Under the pieces are notes generated by a model. It ran no database searches. It saw only the letters and a list, made by a program, of their open reading frames with translations, and was not told the DNA's origin. The translations under genes and the position numbers were made by a program. 64,000 nucleotides of DNA from Mesorhizobium sp. WSM2240 (GTDB lineage: Bacteria; Pseudomonadota; Alphaproteobacteria; Rhizobiales; Rhizobiaceae): positions 434,001 to 498,000 of the forward strand of contig NZ_CP159256.1 of NCBI RefSeq assembly GCF_040438645.1, written 5' to 3'. Below, one piece after another: positions 45,665 through 54,855 of the stretch (positions within the stretch are counted from its first letter, which is position 1; the number at the start of each line of letters is the position of its first letter).

Positions 45665-46582
45665 TCAACGGCGTTCAGTTTGATGACCACGTAGCAAGCG
45701 AAAAAGTTCGCGCAGTTCTACGATCCATATTAGATGCAGAACGCGAATCGCAATCAACCGGTAGGTCAGTGTGTGTTTGCTGTTTTTCAGGAGGTGCCAA
45801 GCACTGCGCAAAGGAGGCATAAGTGTCGCGAAACCCCACAGAAAGCGACGTGCTGGAGCCCCCGCGGTCAACTGGCCGCCTTTCACTCGACGTGCCTTTG
45901 TTGCGATCTCGTGCCAGGATGCCCGTGCAGGGTGGTTAACACGAGCTTGAGAGACATATTTGATCGGCCACCCCATGGAACCCGCGCGCCTGCAAAACTC
46001 TGCATCTCCTCCGGAAAAGCGACTTGCATCGAAGCCTCCCAGCTGGTGAAAGTGCTCAGTTGCTACTGCAAGATTGGCAGTGGCGCCATATCCGCGGGTT
46101 ACGTACCGTTCCTGGGGGATGCCTCTGACCATATCATAGATCTCATAAGAATTGGGTTTCTCTGATGCCTGAGTAACGTCGACCGCACCGGCCAATAAAG
46201 CGTCGGCAGCGGCTAGACTGCGGGCAGCTTCATCCAGTCTTTCCAGCCACTCCGGCGTGGGCAGGCAATCGGCATCGATAAAGGCGAGCCACTCTCCTGC
46301 CGCGTGTTCGGCTGCAAAATTGCGAGCAGCATAGGAACCCGGAGCCGAGCAGTACAGCACCCTTGCATTAATTGGCAAATTGGGAGGCAGCACGATGCAT
46401 GAGGAACCATTATCGACGAGAATAATCTCGAAGCAGTTGGCCGGAAACGTTTGCAGCTGCAGACAGGTGAGCAGGTTACGCACCAGTTCCCAGTGATCAT
46501 AGACAGGGACAATCACCGAGAAGCGTCTGTGGCCCTCACATCCCGAAAAGGTCGATCCAAACGAAGAGTTCTGGGAGGCCAT
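45665..46582 (-). CDS. GT2-family glycosyltransferase
   Basis: 305 residues, GT-A fold. RRFSVIVPVYDHWELVRNLL starts the nucleotide-sugar domain; VLYCSAPGSYAARNFAAEHA then EWLAFIDADCLPTPEWLERL holds the DxD-type metal site (DAD); GYGATANLAVATEHFHQLGG and FDASRFSGGDAEFCRRA contain the acceptor-side ED-like acid. Cytoplasmic, membrane-associated through a hydrophobic C-terminus (RLIAIRVLHLIWIVEL). ATG 46582 begins four bases after the ATPase stop; the frame is open further up but overlaps that gene. Confidence 0.9.
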   Translation of the reverse strand: MASQNSSFGSTFSGCEGHRRFSVIVPVYDHWELVRNLLTCLQLQTFPANCFEIILVDNGSSCIVLPPNLPINARVLYCSAPGSYAARNFAAEHAAGEWLAFIDADCLPTPEWLERLDEAARSLAAADALLAGAVDVTQASEKPNSYEIYDMVRGIPQERYVTRGYGATANLAVATEHFHQLGGFDASRFSGGDAEFCRRAGSMGWPIKYVSQARVNHPARASWHEIATKARRVKGGQLTAGAPARRFLWGFATLMPPLRSAWHLLKNSKHTLTYRLIAIRVLHLIWIVELRELFRLLRGHQTERR

Positions 46583-46586
46583 CTGT

Positions 46587-47369
46587 TCAAATGCGGGTGG
46601 ACTGGTCGGCAGCTTTGGAAGCGCTGCGCGTTTGAAACCATTTCCGGTATTCCCGATAAACCTTTTGTAGCTCACCGTCTGCGCGAATTTCCCCGTAGTC
46701 CAGCCAGATGAGACGATCAACCCATTCTTCAAGAACTCGTTGGGAATGGCTTGCTAGAAGAAGAATCTTCGCCTTCTCGATGAGTTGCGTTTGCAGTCCG
46801 CCGATGGCTGCACTGAGCGATGGATCGACAGCGTTGATCCATTCATCCATGATCAGGATCTCACCGCGGACAAGCCGCAGCAGGCTCATCACCAGCCGCG
46901 ATCGCATGCCTGCGGAGTAACTGTGGATTGGCAATTCGAAATAACCACCCAACCCAGAGAGTGTTTTCACATCCTCCACGTGCCGTCCAACGGAACTCTG
47001 AGGTACGCCCATATATAGGCATTTGAGCTCCGTGTTTTGCCGTCCGGAGAGTTTGGGCTTCAGTCCCGAGCCAAGCGCGAACTGTGGGCTCACCCTTCCT
47101 TCGATGGTCACACGGCCCGATTGGATTCCAAGAGCGCCGGCGCATAACTTTAGCAGCGTTGTCTTGCCAGAACCGTTCATACCGACGAGTCCGACGCGAT
47201 CGCCATCCTTGAGGTGCAGCGAAATGTTCTTGAGCGCCGCAATTTCGAGATAACGCCGGCCAACAATGACTTCGGCTCCAACGACGCCACGCTCCGTGGT
47301 TTTGGCGACATCCCCTCGCTTTCGGAGAAAATAGCTGACGCTGGCGTTCTCGATCGCAATCTTCGCCAT
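46587..47369 (-). CDS. ABC-2 polysaccharide exporter ATPase (KpsT/Wzt type)
   Basis: 260 residues. Walker A GLVGMNGSGKTTLLKL, the modified signature HSYSAGMRSRLVMSL (typical of KpsT/Wzt, in place of LSGGQ), Walker B ILIMDEWINA and switch His in LLASHSQRVLEEWVDRL. The RGVVGAEVIVGRRYLEIAAL lead-in is usual for this subfamily. There is no C-terminal carbohydrate-binding domain, unlike O8/O9a Wzt, so export is of the KpsT or CBM-less Wzt kind. Starts two bases after the permease stop. Drives export of the lipid-linked polysaccharide to the periplasm. Confidence 0.95.
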   Translation of the reverse strand: MAKIAIENASVSYFLRKRGDVAKTTERGVVGAEVIVGRRYLEIAALKNISLHLKDGDRVGLVGMNGSGKTTLLKLCAGALGIQSGRVTIEGRVSPQFALGSGLKPKLSGRQNTELKCLYMGVPQSSVGRHVEDVKTLSGLGGYFELPIHSYSAGMRSRLVMSLLRLVRGEILIMDEWINAVDPSLSAAIGGLQTQLIEKAKILLLASHSQRVLEEWVDRLIWLDYGEIRADGELQKVYREYRKWFQTRSASKAADQSTRI

Positions 47370-47371
47370 CG

Positions 47372-48157
47372 CTATTTGAAGTTCCTAACGAAACTCTGTG
47401 ACTGGCGATAGGCAAGAAAGCCCGTGGCGCAAATTGCCGTCGAAACAAGCACGGCCATGGCCCAGGCGCTGGGCTCTAACGGTTCAACCCCAAACACTTG
47501 GCGTGCGAGCGACAGGTAGTATGAAACAGGATTATACTGGACGAGAAAGGCCCGCGTCCCGCTCGCGACTTCGTCAGCATGCCAGAACACAGGAGAGGCA
47601 AAAAACATGAAGCGTGCACCGACTTTGACAGCCGTCTTCAAGTCCGGGTATAGGACCGTGGTAATATTAACAAGGTAGGCAGTCCCGAGGGATGTCAGGG
47701 TGATTATCGCAGCGAATGGTAAGAAGAGCGTCAGTCCGAAGCTAATGGTTGTTGGTCGAAGGAGCAAGATTAGCACTATTAAAATGGCCACGTTCATTGA
47801 GTATTCGAAAAGCCGATCCACCAAAAGTTTGCCGAACAAACCAATCAGCGAGAGATTGTTGTGAACGGCAAAATCGAGCTGACCTTGGATCACGTCCGTG
47901 CTGCCTGTGATGGAATCTGAGATAAAATTCCACAGGACATATCCAGTGAACACATAAATAAAATATTCTGAGACACTCATCGTGGCAGAATGGCGGAATA
48001 CCAACGCCAACAAGGCTGAAAAAATCAGGGATGAAAGGGGCGCCCACAGAATCCCCAGGCGGGTTCCGCTGTGCTCAGACTTTGCCTCGATGTAGCTAAT
48101 ATGGAAAAAGCGGACCAAACTGGACAAATAAGGCCGGATTCTGTTCCAAAGTTCCAT
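47372..48157 (-). CDS. ABC-2 polysaccharide exporter permease (KpsM/Wzm type)
   Basis: 261 residues from ATG 48157, the usual KpsM/Wzm length; a longer frame from a TTG at 48220 is less likely. Six membrane segments: LGILWAPLSSLIFSALLALV, VSEYFIYVFTGYVLWNFISD and others; SLTRQVFGVEPL-type late loop seen as SLARQVFGVEPLEP. Works with the ATPase as a homodimer in the inner membrane. AT-richer than its surroundings by eye. Confidence 0.93.
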   Translation of the reverse strand: MELWNRIRPYLSSLVRFFHISYIEAKSEHSGTRLGILWAPLSSLIFSALLALVFRHSATMSVSEYFIYVFTGYVLWNFISDSITGSTDVIQGQLDFAVHNNLSLIGLFGKLLVDRLFEYSMNVAILIVLILLLRPTTISFGLTLFLPFAAIITLTSLGTAYLVNITTVLYPDLKTAVKVGARFMFFASPVFWHADEVASGTRAFLVQYNPVSYYLSLARQVFGVEPLEPSAWAMAVLVSTAICATGFLAYRQSQSFVRNFK

Positions 48158-48506
48158 TAGGTTCGCCAGGTTGATGGGATTTGCAGATCGCTTATCCCTG
48201 AAGATGGTTAACTGCAACAACGTAAATGGATCCAGTCATGCCGCAACTGAAGCATCAGCTTACCCACGGACTGACGGGACACGGTGACGATGACTTTTTG
48301 ACGGCACATTAAGTCTGATCCCGAATTTCATCTCGACCGCAGACTGGGTGCCAGAAGCAAACCGTGCGGCCGATCCGGACGTGCTGTATCGTAGGCTAAC
48401 CGAACCGCACCCGATAGGGGCCCGCCAGCCAGGGATCGGTTTCGCAGCGTAGATTTCCAGTTTTGCGAGCCCACTGCGAACGCCATCGGCAAAAACACTG
48501 CAAGTG
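48158..48506. other. Gap inside the polysaccharide operon
   Basis: 350 bases between pseI and the exporter genes with no gene. It may carry a second promoter for exporter and glycosyltransferase genes. Confidence 0.35.
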
Positions 48507-49553
48507 TTAGGACATCACAAAATCCCAACTCGCCGGGGTTCCGGCCTTCAGATCTCGGCTCGCACGTCGCCCAAGCAGCATCTCGTAGTGCTTAGGAGCA
48601 AGGCCATGTCCTGGTCGCACGATCCGAAGATTTTCTCGGGTAAGCGGCTGTCCTGCTGCGACATCTTCGGCAACATATATCGATCGGCGGAAAGCGAGCG
48701 ACTTCTTCTCAGCTTCAGTGGCGCCGTACACGACATTCCCGAGCGACTGCCAAGCCCGCTCTGTTTCCGCAACCAGTGCCTTCATTTCTTCCGGCTCAAG
48801 CGAGAAGGTGCTGTCGACGCCGCCGTCAGCGCGGCGCAGGGTGAAATGTTTTTCCACCACGGTCGCACCATGTGCAACCGCTGCGACTGCAACGCCGACA
48901 CCCATGGTGTGGTCAGAAAGTCCGATGTCGCATCGGAACAATTCACGCATGTGAGGAATGGTGAGAACATTGGTGTTTTCGGGTGTTGCCGGGTAGGTGC
49001 TCGTGCATTTGAGCAGTATGATATCGCGGCATCCTGCTTCGCGCGCAGTACGAACGGCCTCGTCAAGTTCGGCGATGCTCGCCATCCCGGTAGAGAGGAT
49101 AATCGGTTTCCCAGTGGCCGCGACTTTGCGGATCAATGGCAGGTGGATGTTCTCGAAGGAAGCGATCTTAAATGCGGGGACATCAAGACTCTCCAGGAAA
49201 TCGACGGCGGTTTCATCGAATGGGCTGCTGAAACACAGCATTCCATGTTCCTTTGCACGCCGCATAATCGGAGCGTGCCACTCCCAAGGGGTATGCGCTT
49301 CCTTGTACAGATCATGAAGATTTCGCCCCTTCCAAATGCTTTTCTCGTCGGAAATGTCGAAATCTCCGCCGCGCACATTAAGCGTTATGGTGTCTGCCGT
49401 ATATGTCTGCAGCTTGATCGCGTGTGCGCCAGTGGTAGCGGCGGCGTCGACGATTTCGAGCGCTCTATCAAGCGACTGATTGTGGTTGCCAGACATCTCG
49501 GCAATGATGAACGGAGGGGCATTTTGCCCAATTTCACGATTTCCTATGAACAT
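48507..49553 (-). CDS. pseI: Pseudaminic acid synthase
   Basis: 348 residues, NeuB family. MFIGNREIGQNAPPFIIAEM and SGNHNQSLDRALEIVDAA are the PseI-type start (NeuB differs). Catalytic and metal residues lie in HGMLCFSSPFDETAVDFLE, SDHTMGVGVAVAAVAHGATV and VEKHFTLRRADGG. The C-terminal SAF (antifreeze-like) domain begins near FRRSIYVAEDVAAGQPLTRE. It condenses 2,4-diacetamido-trideoxy-altrose with PEP to pseudaminic acid. Start ATG 49553 has AAGGA upstream; GTG 49565, overlapping the pseGH stop, is the alternative. Last of the coupled pse genes. Confidence 0.96.
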   Translation of the reverse strand: MFIGNREIGQNAPPFIIAEMSGNHNQSLDRALEIVDAAATTGAHAIKLQTYTADTITLNVRGGDFDISDEKSIWKGRNLHDLYKEAHTPWEWHAPIMRRAKEHGMLCFSSPFDETAVDFLESLDVPAFKIASFENIHLPLIRKVAATGKPIILSTGMASIAELDEAVRTAREAGCRDIILLKCTSTYPATPENTNVLTIPHMRELFRCDIGLSDHTMGVGVAVAAVAHGATVVEKHFTLRRADGGVDSTFSLEPEEMKALVAETERAWQSLGNVVYGATEAEKKSLAFRRSIYVAEDVAAGQPLTRENLRIVRPGHGLAPKHYEMLLGRRASRDLKAGTPASWDFVMS

Positions 49554-49561
49554 GGAATCCT

Positions 49562-51124
49562 TCACTTGCTGTAGCAGCGTTCGTAGATAATGCGGTCCGG
49601 GCCGCTGACGCGAGTCGAGAAGTTCAATGACTCAAAAATTCGTCGCGAAGGCGCGTTCGCCAGCTTAACCTGGCCAAAAAGGGAGACGTTTCCGTGGCAT
49701 TTCTGCAAGTGCCGGATCGCGTCTTCGAGCATGCTTTGACCGACCCTCCTGCCGCGGAAAAGCGGGGCTACGCAGTAGCTGATTTCCCATTCGTCGCTGC
49801 GTCGATCGAAGCGAACTTGGCCCATGGGGATGCCCGATATGGTTTCTATGATATACAGCACACAATAATCGGGCTGACGAAGGCGGGCGCGAAACCATGC
49901 CCGATGTTCTTGCGGTGTTATAGGCTTGGGGTTGAATGCGTTTTCGCGCGTTGCGCGGTCGTTTGCCCAGTCCAGCAGCATGGATTCATCTCGCAATTCG
50001 GCGTGCCGGACCGACAAACTCATCCCGGCTTCGGCGAGCAATACCGCACAAACTCGCGCCGCACCGCGGCCGTCTACGATCTCAAGACATTTTTCCGACC
50101 AGGTCACGCCGAGTCCAGCGTCCAGAATCCCCTCCAATGCGCTTTGTATACGGTTTTGATCCACCGTATCCGCGTCCCCAAGCCAATGGACGAGCCCGCG
50201 CCGGGAAAGCTCGTCGGCGGTCGGACGTTGGTTTTCGGCAACAGTGACGACGAGAGTAGGGAGACCGAGGCAGAGCCGTTCCCAGTTCGTTGTTCCACTC
50301 GCGCCGATTGCCAAATCGGCCCCCAGCATCAGATGAGCTAGGCTTGTCAACCGATCGTGAAGCCGCAGGTTCGGAACGCCCTCTATTTTGCTTTCGATCT
50401 GCTGGAACTGTGGCGACGTCGAGGAAAGTACGATGTCTGCTTCGACAGCCCGTCCCTCGAGCGCGACAAGGGCATTCACCGTTTTTTCGGTCAAGAAATA
50501 TTTATCGATTCCGCCGAAGGATACGAGCACACGGCGTGGCTGGCCTTCCCGGGGTGACGCGCGAGGGCGCAAACGAGCATACTCAGAGTCCAGTAGCGCA
50601 TAGCCAGGTCCGAGCAACAGAGTACAGCGCTCCGGCGTCTTTCCAAAATATCGCTCGCTCTGGTGTGCAACGAGGTTTTGATCAAGCAGAATGTCGCAGT
50701 CGTGTAGTCTGTCGGCAAGATCATCGATAGCCATGATCTTTATGCCTTTTTTGCGGAAGTGCTGTTCCCACCTTGCATCAAGCGCATAGTGATCGACCAC
50801 AATCCAATGAGGCGGCGCGAGATGGCTGATGGAAGCTAAAGTCTGCGCCGCATCATCTTCCCAGGAGACGCCAAGCCACGCCGCGTGCGCCGGACCGTCA
50901 ACGTGAGTTACCTTTGATGCAGGCACTGGTAGACGCTCTAAGGAAAATCCCCGATCTTCGATTAGTCCGCATAAATGGCCATCCAACTCCCGGCAAACAA
51001 ACCGCACATCCGCGTCTTCCTGTTTCAGGCGTTCCGCCAGCGTCACACATCGCATCACATGGCCCGTACCGATGGTTGTGGACGCGTCAACACGAATGAC
51101 AATTCGCGGAGTGGAACCTGCCAT
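49562..51124 (-). CDS. pseG: PseG-PseH fusion: UDP-sugar hydrolase and N-acetyltransferase
   Basis: 520 residues with two enzymes. Residues 1-345 are PseG: RVDASTTIGTGHVMRCVTLA (catalytic His), WIVVDHYALDARWEQHFRKK, VLVSFGGIDKYFLTEKTVNA, ADLAIGASGTTNWERLCLGL. Residues about 350-515 are a GNAT acetyltransferase (LSVRHAELRDESMLLDWAND, then CVAPLFRGRRVGQSMLEDAI, the acetyl-CoA loop), i.e. PseH. Together they acetylate the 4-amino sugar and remove UDP, steps usually done by two proteins. ATG 51124 overlaps the last base of pseF stop. Confidence 0.94.
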   Translation of the reverse strand: MAGSTPRIVIRVDASTTIGTGHVMRCVTLAERLKQEDADVRFVCRELDGHLCGLIEDRGFSLERLPVPASKVTHVDGPAHAAWLGVSWEDDAAQTLASISHLAPPHWIVVDHYALDARWEQHFRKKGIKIMAIDDLADRLHDCDILLDQNLVAHQSERYFGKTPERCTLLLGPGYALLDSEYARLRPRASPREGQPRRVLVSFGGIDKYFLTEKTVNALVALEGRAVEADIVLSSTSPQFQQIESKIEGVPNLRLHDRLTSLAHLMLGADLAIGASGTTNWERLCLGLPTLVVTVAENQRPTADELSRRGLVHWLGDADTVDQNRIQSALEGILDAGLGVTWSEKCLEIVDGRGAARVCAVLLAEAGMSLSVRHAELRDESMLLDWANDRATRENAFNPKPITPQEHRAWFRARLRQPDYCVLYIIETISGIPMGQVRFDRRSDEWEISYCVAPLFRGRRVGQSMLEDAIRHLQKCHGNVSLFGQVKLANAPSRRIFESLNFSTRVSGPDRIIYERCYSK

Positions 51125-51813
51125 TACTTCGCTCGTATCGCCTCAAACATCAGCTCAGCCCTCTGCCAGTCTTCCACGGTATCGATATCCTGCACTCGAT
51201 ACCGCGGCAGAACGAGGGGCGTTGCTACAGATGAGAAGATCGGCCTTTTCCTAAGCCAAGCTTCGGCAAGCCCCCAATAGAATTGACCGGCATCATGATA
51301 AGCCTCTTCCAAATCCTGCGACCGCGTATTGAAATGTTCTGGATTGAACATCTCCACTCGGCCGCCCGGGGTGATCCGTATCGCCCGTTGGACTGGAAAA
51401 GCGTAGCTGGTGACCGGAAAAGCATAATCACAACCCTCCCGTTCGAGCAGCGAGAGCCCTGTCCTTAAGTCCTCTGATTGCACAAAGGGAGCAGTCGCAT
51501 AAACGCAGCAGATGTGGGTCGGTGTGTCGCCGTGATGCTGATACCATTCGATCGCATGGGCAATCACAGGCAGTGTGGCGGTATGGTCGTCAGCGAGGTT
51601 TGCAGGGCGTTTGAAAGGGACTCCAGCGCCCCACGCACGCGCGACATCCGCGACTTCATCGTCATCAGTGGAGACAATAACTTGCTGAAAGCAGCCACTT
51701 TGCAGTGCCGCCTCGATAGACCAGGCAATCATTGGCCTGCCACAGAAGGGGCGGATGTTCTTGCGCGGTATGCGCTTGCTACCACCGCGCGCTGGAATGA
51801 CCGCCAATCTCAT
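51124..51813 (-). CDS. pseF: CMP-pseudaminic acid synthetase
   Basis: 229 residues. MRLAVIPARGGSKRIPRKNI is the CTP-binding start of NeuA/PseF transferases; IVSTDDDEVADVARAWGAGV and YHDAGQFYWGLAEAWL (PseF-typical) are present. It activates pseudaminic acid with CTP to CMP-Pse. In this operon it is placed before the synthesis steps are complete (order B, C, F, GH, I), as in the rkp-3 genes of Sinorhizobium. Adjacent to pseC with no gap. Confidence 0.95.
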   Translation of the reverse strand: MRLAVIPARGGSKRIPRKNIRPFCGRPMIAWSIEAALQSGCFQQVIVSTDDDEVADVARAWGAGVPFKRPANLADDHTATLPVIAHAIEWYQHHGDTPTHICCVYATAPFVQSEDLRTGLSLLEREGCDYAFPVTSYAFPVQRAIRITPGGRVEMFNPEHFNTRSQDLEEAYHDAGQFYWGLAEAWLRKRPIFSSVATPLVLPRYRVQDIDTVEDWQRAELMFEAIRAK

Positions 51814-52977
51814 TTACGCGAGAGCCTTTTCCAGCGCGCTGATCACCGAATCCTGTTGATCATAACTCATCGCAGGATACATCGGGATGGTCATCGCTTC
51901 GAAATAGTAGGCCTCGGCTTCTGGATAGTCCCCGGGATTAAAGCCCATACGCTGATAATAGGGTTGCATGTGAATCGGGATGTAGTGAAGGTTCACCCCT
52001 ATGCCTTGGGACTGCATAGACTTGAAAACATCCTTATGACTGCCCTTGATCGCATCAAGTTGCAATCGAATGACATAAAGGTGCAAGCCCGAATATCCGT
52101 CGGGATGCTGCCAGGGTATGGTAACCGGGAGCCCCTTGAGCGTTTGGTCATAGCGGCGGGCCAACTCGTGTCGGCGCGCCACATAGGCATCCACACGGGC
52201 CATTTGACTCAATCCAAGTGCACCCTGCAGTTCCGTCATTCTATAGTTATACCCGAGATCCACCTGCTGGTAGTACCAAGGGCCATCAGGCTCGTGGGTC
52301 ATCAGAGCCGGCTCGCGCGTAATGCCGTGGCTGCGCAGCAGGGACATGCGGCTTGCAAGCCGGGCATCATTGGTAACCGCCATACCGCCTTCCCCAGAGG
52401 TAATGATTTTCACAGGATGAAAACTGAAGACAGTCACGTCACTGTAGCGACAATCACCGATCGGCCTATTCTGATAACGGCCACCTATTGCGTGAGAGGC
52501 GTCCTCAATGATCGAAAACCCGTACCGCGTTCCAAGGGTGTGAATGGCAGCAAGGTCACACGGTTGTCCGCAAAGATGAACGGCCACGACGATCTTGGGG
52601 AGCCGTCCGTCGCGCTCAGCCTGAACGAGCTTTCTCTCCAGAGCTTGGGATGATATGTTGTATGTATTCTTGTCGATGTCAACAAAGTCGACCTTGGCCC
52701 CACAATAGAGAGCGCAATTGGCCGACGCCACAAAGGTAATGGGACTTGTCCAAAGCCAATCATCGGGCCCCAACCCAAGCGCCAGGCAGGCGATATGCAG
52801 CGCTGATGTTGCGCTGTTCATTGCGATCGCATGCTCTACACCAGAATACTCAGCGACAGCCTCTTCGAAGCGAGGCACAACTGGACCCTGTGTCAGAAAA
52901 TCCGACCGCAGGACCTCCACAACCGCGTTTACGTCTGCTTCATTGATGTCTTGCCGACCATACGGAATTTTAGTCAT
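51814..52977 (-). CDS. pseC: UDP-4-amino-4,6-dideoxy-N-acetyl-altrosamine transaminase
   Basis: 387 residues, DegT/DnrJ/EryC1 aminotransferase. IPYGRQDINEADVNAVVEVL is the PseC start; the PLP Lys is in VFSFHPVKIITSGEGGMAVT; GYNYRMTELQGALGLSQM is the dimer contact. It transfers the 4-amino group from Glu to the keto sugar made by PseB. ATG 52977 overlaps the pseB stop (ATGA). Confidence 0.96.
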   Translation of the reverse strand: MTKIPYGRQDINEADVNAVVEVLRSDFLTQGPVVPRFEEAVAEYSGVEHAIAMNSATSALHIACLALGLGPDDWLWTSPITFVASANCALYCGAKVDFVDIDKNTYNISSQALERKLVQAERDGRLPKIVVAVHLCGQPCDLAAIHTLGTRYGFSIIEDASHAIGGRYQNRPIGDCRYSDVTVFSFHPVKIITSGEGGMAVTNDARLASRMSLLRSHGITREPALMTHEPDGPWYYQQVDLGYNYRMTELQGALGLSQMARVDAYVARRHELARRYDQTLKGLPVTIPWQHPDGYSGLHLYVIRLQLDAIKGSHKDVFKSMQSQGIGVNLHYIPIHMQPYYQRMGFNPGDYPEAEAYYFEAMTIPMYPAMSYDQQDSVISALEKALA

Positions 52978-53972
52978 ATGTTGCCGATCTTCGCGCGATT
53001 GTTAATGACCCACTCCTGGAGTGTTTCGACACTCATCCATTCTTTGTTGTTGTCACTTGTATAGCTGAAACCCTCTGTAACTTTTACCCCACCCTTGATT
53101 CGCTCTACACTGGAGCCCCAATTATTGATTGCAGGCAAAATCTTATAGTGGTCGGGATATTCGTACGTATAGAAAGAGTCCTCCTCACCGACCATCTGCT
53201 CGTGCAGCTTCTCACCCGGTCGGATCCCCACGAAATCATGTTTCGCCTCGGGAGCCACGGCTCGAGCGAGGTCCACCACTTTCATAGAAGGAATTTTCTT
53301 CACATAGATCTCGCCGCCTTCCATGTCGTCGAATGCGTGCCAGACAAGTTCAACCCCTTGTTCCAGGGTAATCATAAAGCGGGTCATTCGTTGGTCAGTG
53401 AGGGGCAGGACTCCCTTTTCCCTGACTGAAAGGAAGAACGGAATAACTGACCCGCGCGATCCCATTACATTTCCATACCGAACTACCGCGAAACGAGTTC
53501 CATGCCCTCCAACATAAGAATTGCCAGCCACGAAGAGCTTGTCCGAGGCGAGCTTGGTAGCGCCGTAGAGATTGATCGGGCTACTTGCCTTGTCCGTGGA
53601 GAGGGCCACAACCCGCTTCACTCCCTTGTCGATGCACGCGTCAATAACGTTCATCGCGCCATTGATGTTGGTCTTGATGCATTCAAAGGGATTGTATTCC
53701 GCCGTGGGAACAATTTTCGTTGCGGCCGCGTGCACAACGTAATCGACGCCATCGAGCGCGCGGTAGAGGCGCTCGCGATCTCGGACATCACCGATAAAGA
53801 AACGGACCCGGTTGTCGCCTTGATACTTCTTAGCCATTTCCCATTGCTTCATCTCATCGCGAGAATAGACGATGATCCTTCGCGGGTCGTAACGCTCCAG
53901 AGTCATCGGCAGAAAGGTATGTCCGAAGGATCCGGTGCCGCCAGTGATGAGAATCGATTGTCCAGTCAGCAT
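52974..53972 (-). CDS. pseB: UDP-GlcNAc 4,6-dehydratase (5-inverting)
   Basis: 332 residues, PseB-type SDR: QSILITGGTGSFGHTFLPMT binds NADP, ALSTDKASSPINLYGATKLA has the Asp-Lys-Tyr-Lys active site of the inverting dehydratases, FAVVRYGNVMGSRGSVIPFF and MTRFMITLEQGVELVWHAFD follow. First step of pseudaminic acid synthesis. ATG 53972 (MLTGQS) matches family starts; ATG 53987 is possible; neither has a strong RBS. First gene of the coupled block. Confidence 0.96.
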   Translation of the reverse strand: MLTGQSILITGGTGSFGHTFLPMTLERYDPRRIIVYSRDEMKQWEMAKKYQGDNRVRFFIGDVRDRERLYRALDGVDYVVHAAATKIVPTAEYNPFECIKTNINGAMNVIDACIDKGVKRVVALSTDKASSPINLYGATKLASDKLFVAGNSYVGGHGTRFAVVRYGNVMGSRGSVIPFFLSVREKGVLPLTDQRMTRFMITLEQGVELVWHAFDDMEGGEIYVKKIPSMKVVDLARAVAPEAKHDFVGIRPGEKLHEQMVGEEDSFYTYEYPDHYKILPAINNWGSSVERIKGGVKVTEGFSYTSDNNKEWMSVETLQEWVINNRAKIGNI

Positions 53973-54324
53973 AGTACCGCCATTCACTTTTTTGTTGCCA
54001 ATTCGAGCTGTCAGGTGTGAGGCTTTTAGGGTGCTTGCATCATTCCTGCAAGATCGGGTCGAGGATCAGGGCCCTGTGAGAACGCGTGCCCCATGTCTCG
54101 CGTGCTTCAATCCAAAAACTAGGTTGCTGCTTGCAGTAACCTTCGGCCAGTCGGACCGCCACGTAAGGTCATCAAGGCGCCCGCCGACAGCACCGAGAGG
54201 CGGCGACTCAGATGTTCCACGAGGCGAAAACTGGTAGTTGAATCGCGGTAAGTCCGCAAGACTGGGATCTGCTGCGGGTGGGCGGGACGCCGGCATATTG
54301 ACGCCGCAAACACCTGCCAGGGTG
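53973..54324 (-). promoter_or_regulatory. Upstream region of the pse operon
   Basis: 350 bases with no convincing gene between divergent pseB and the epimerase remnant. The operon promoter should lie here; AT-rich patch CACTTTTTTGTTGCCAATTC near pseB. Boxes not assigned. Confidence 0.4.
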
Positions 54325-54842
54325 ATGGACGGTCCAAGCGGGCCGCGGAACTGGCCGCGCTGACGCACTTTCCGAACGCCTCCAGGCTTTCGATCCTTCG
54401 CCTGCCGCCGGTCTATGGGGCAGGCATGAAGGGAAATCTCTCAAGGATGCTTCGCTTGGCCGATACCCCCTACGCTCTCCCCCTTCGCAACCGTCGGTCC
54501 TTGCTCTCGGTGGAGGCACTGGCCGCGGCGGCGGTCGACCTGCTCCGCATGGCGCAAATCCGGCAGATCTATCTGGCGAGCGACCGCTATCCGGTGAGCA
54601 CAGACGAGATATTCACCGCCTTCCGCGCAGGGCTGGACAGGCCCGCGCGTCTGCTGCCCGTTCCAGCCGGTCTGCTCAAGGAGGCTGCAAGGCTTGCCGG
54701 GCGCGGCGAAGACTGGCAGGGCCTGTTTGCCGAGCAGATTTGTGATTCTTCGGCGCTGGCAGACGATGGATGGCGGCAGACGGAAGATCCCCGGCCCGGC
54801 CTGGCCGATGCGGCAAGAGATTTTCAAAAGTCTAAGTCATGA
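54325..54842 (+). pseudogene. NAD-dependent epimerase, C-terminal half
   Basis: From about 54325 one frame reads RSKRAAELAALTHFPNASRL then ILRLPPVYGAGMKGNLSRML and ends at 54842. RSK..AE is the end of the Y-x3-K active site and RLPPVYGAG the late SDR motif, so the NAD-binding half is missing. Similar in pattern to the intact epimerase at 40169 but not the same gene. A plausible start is ATG 54426, giving a partial protein without cofactor site. Confidence 0.75.
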
Positions 54843-54855
54843 GGTCGAAATCATA

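Noticed and set aside
48504..49574. Plus-strand open frame of 356 codons
   Set aside because: Antisense to pseI, whose identity is certain.
51478..52653. Plus-strand open frame of 391 codons
   Set aside because: Antisense to pseC; His/Arg-rich and without any domain.
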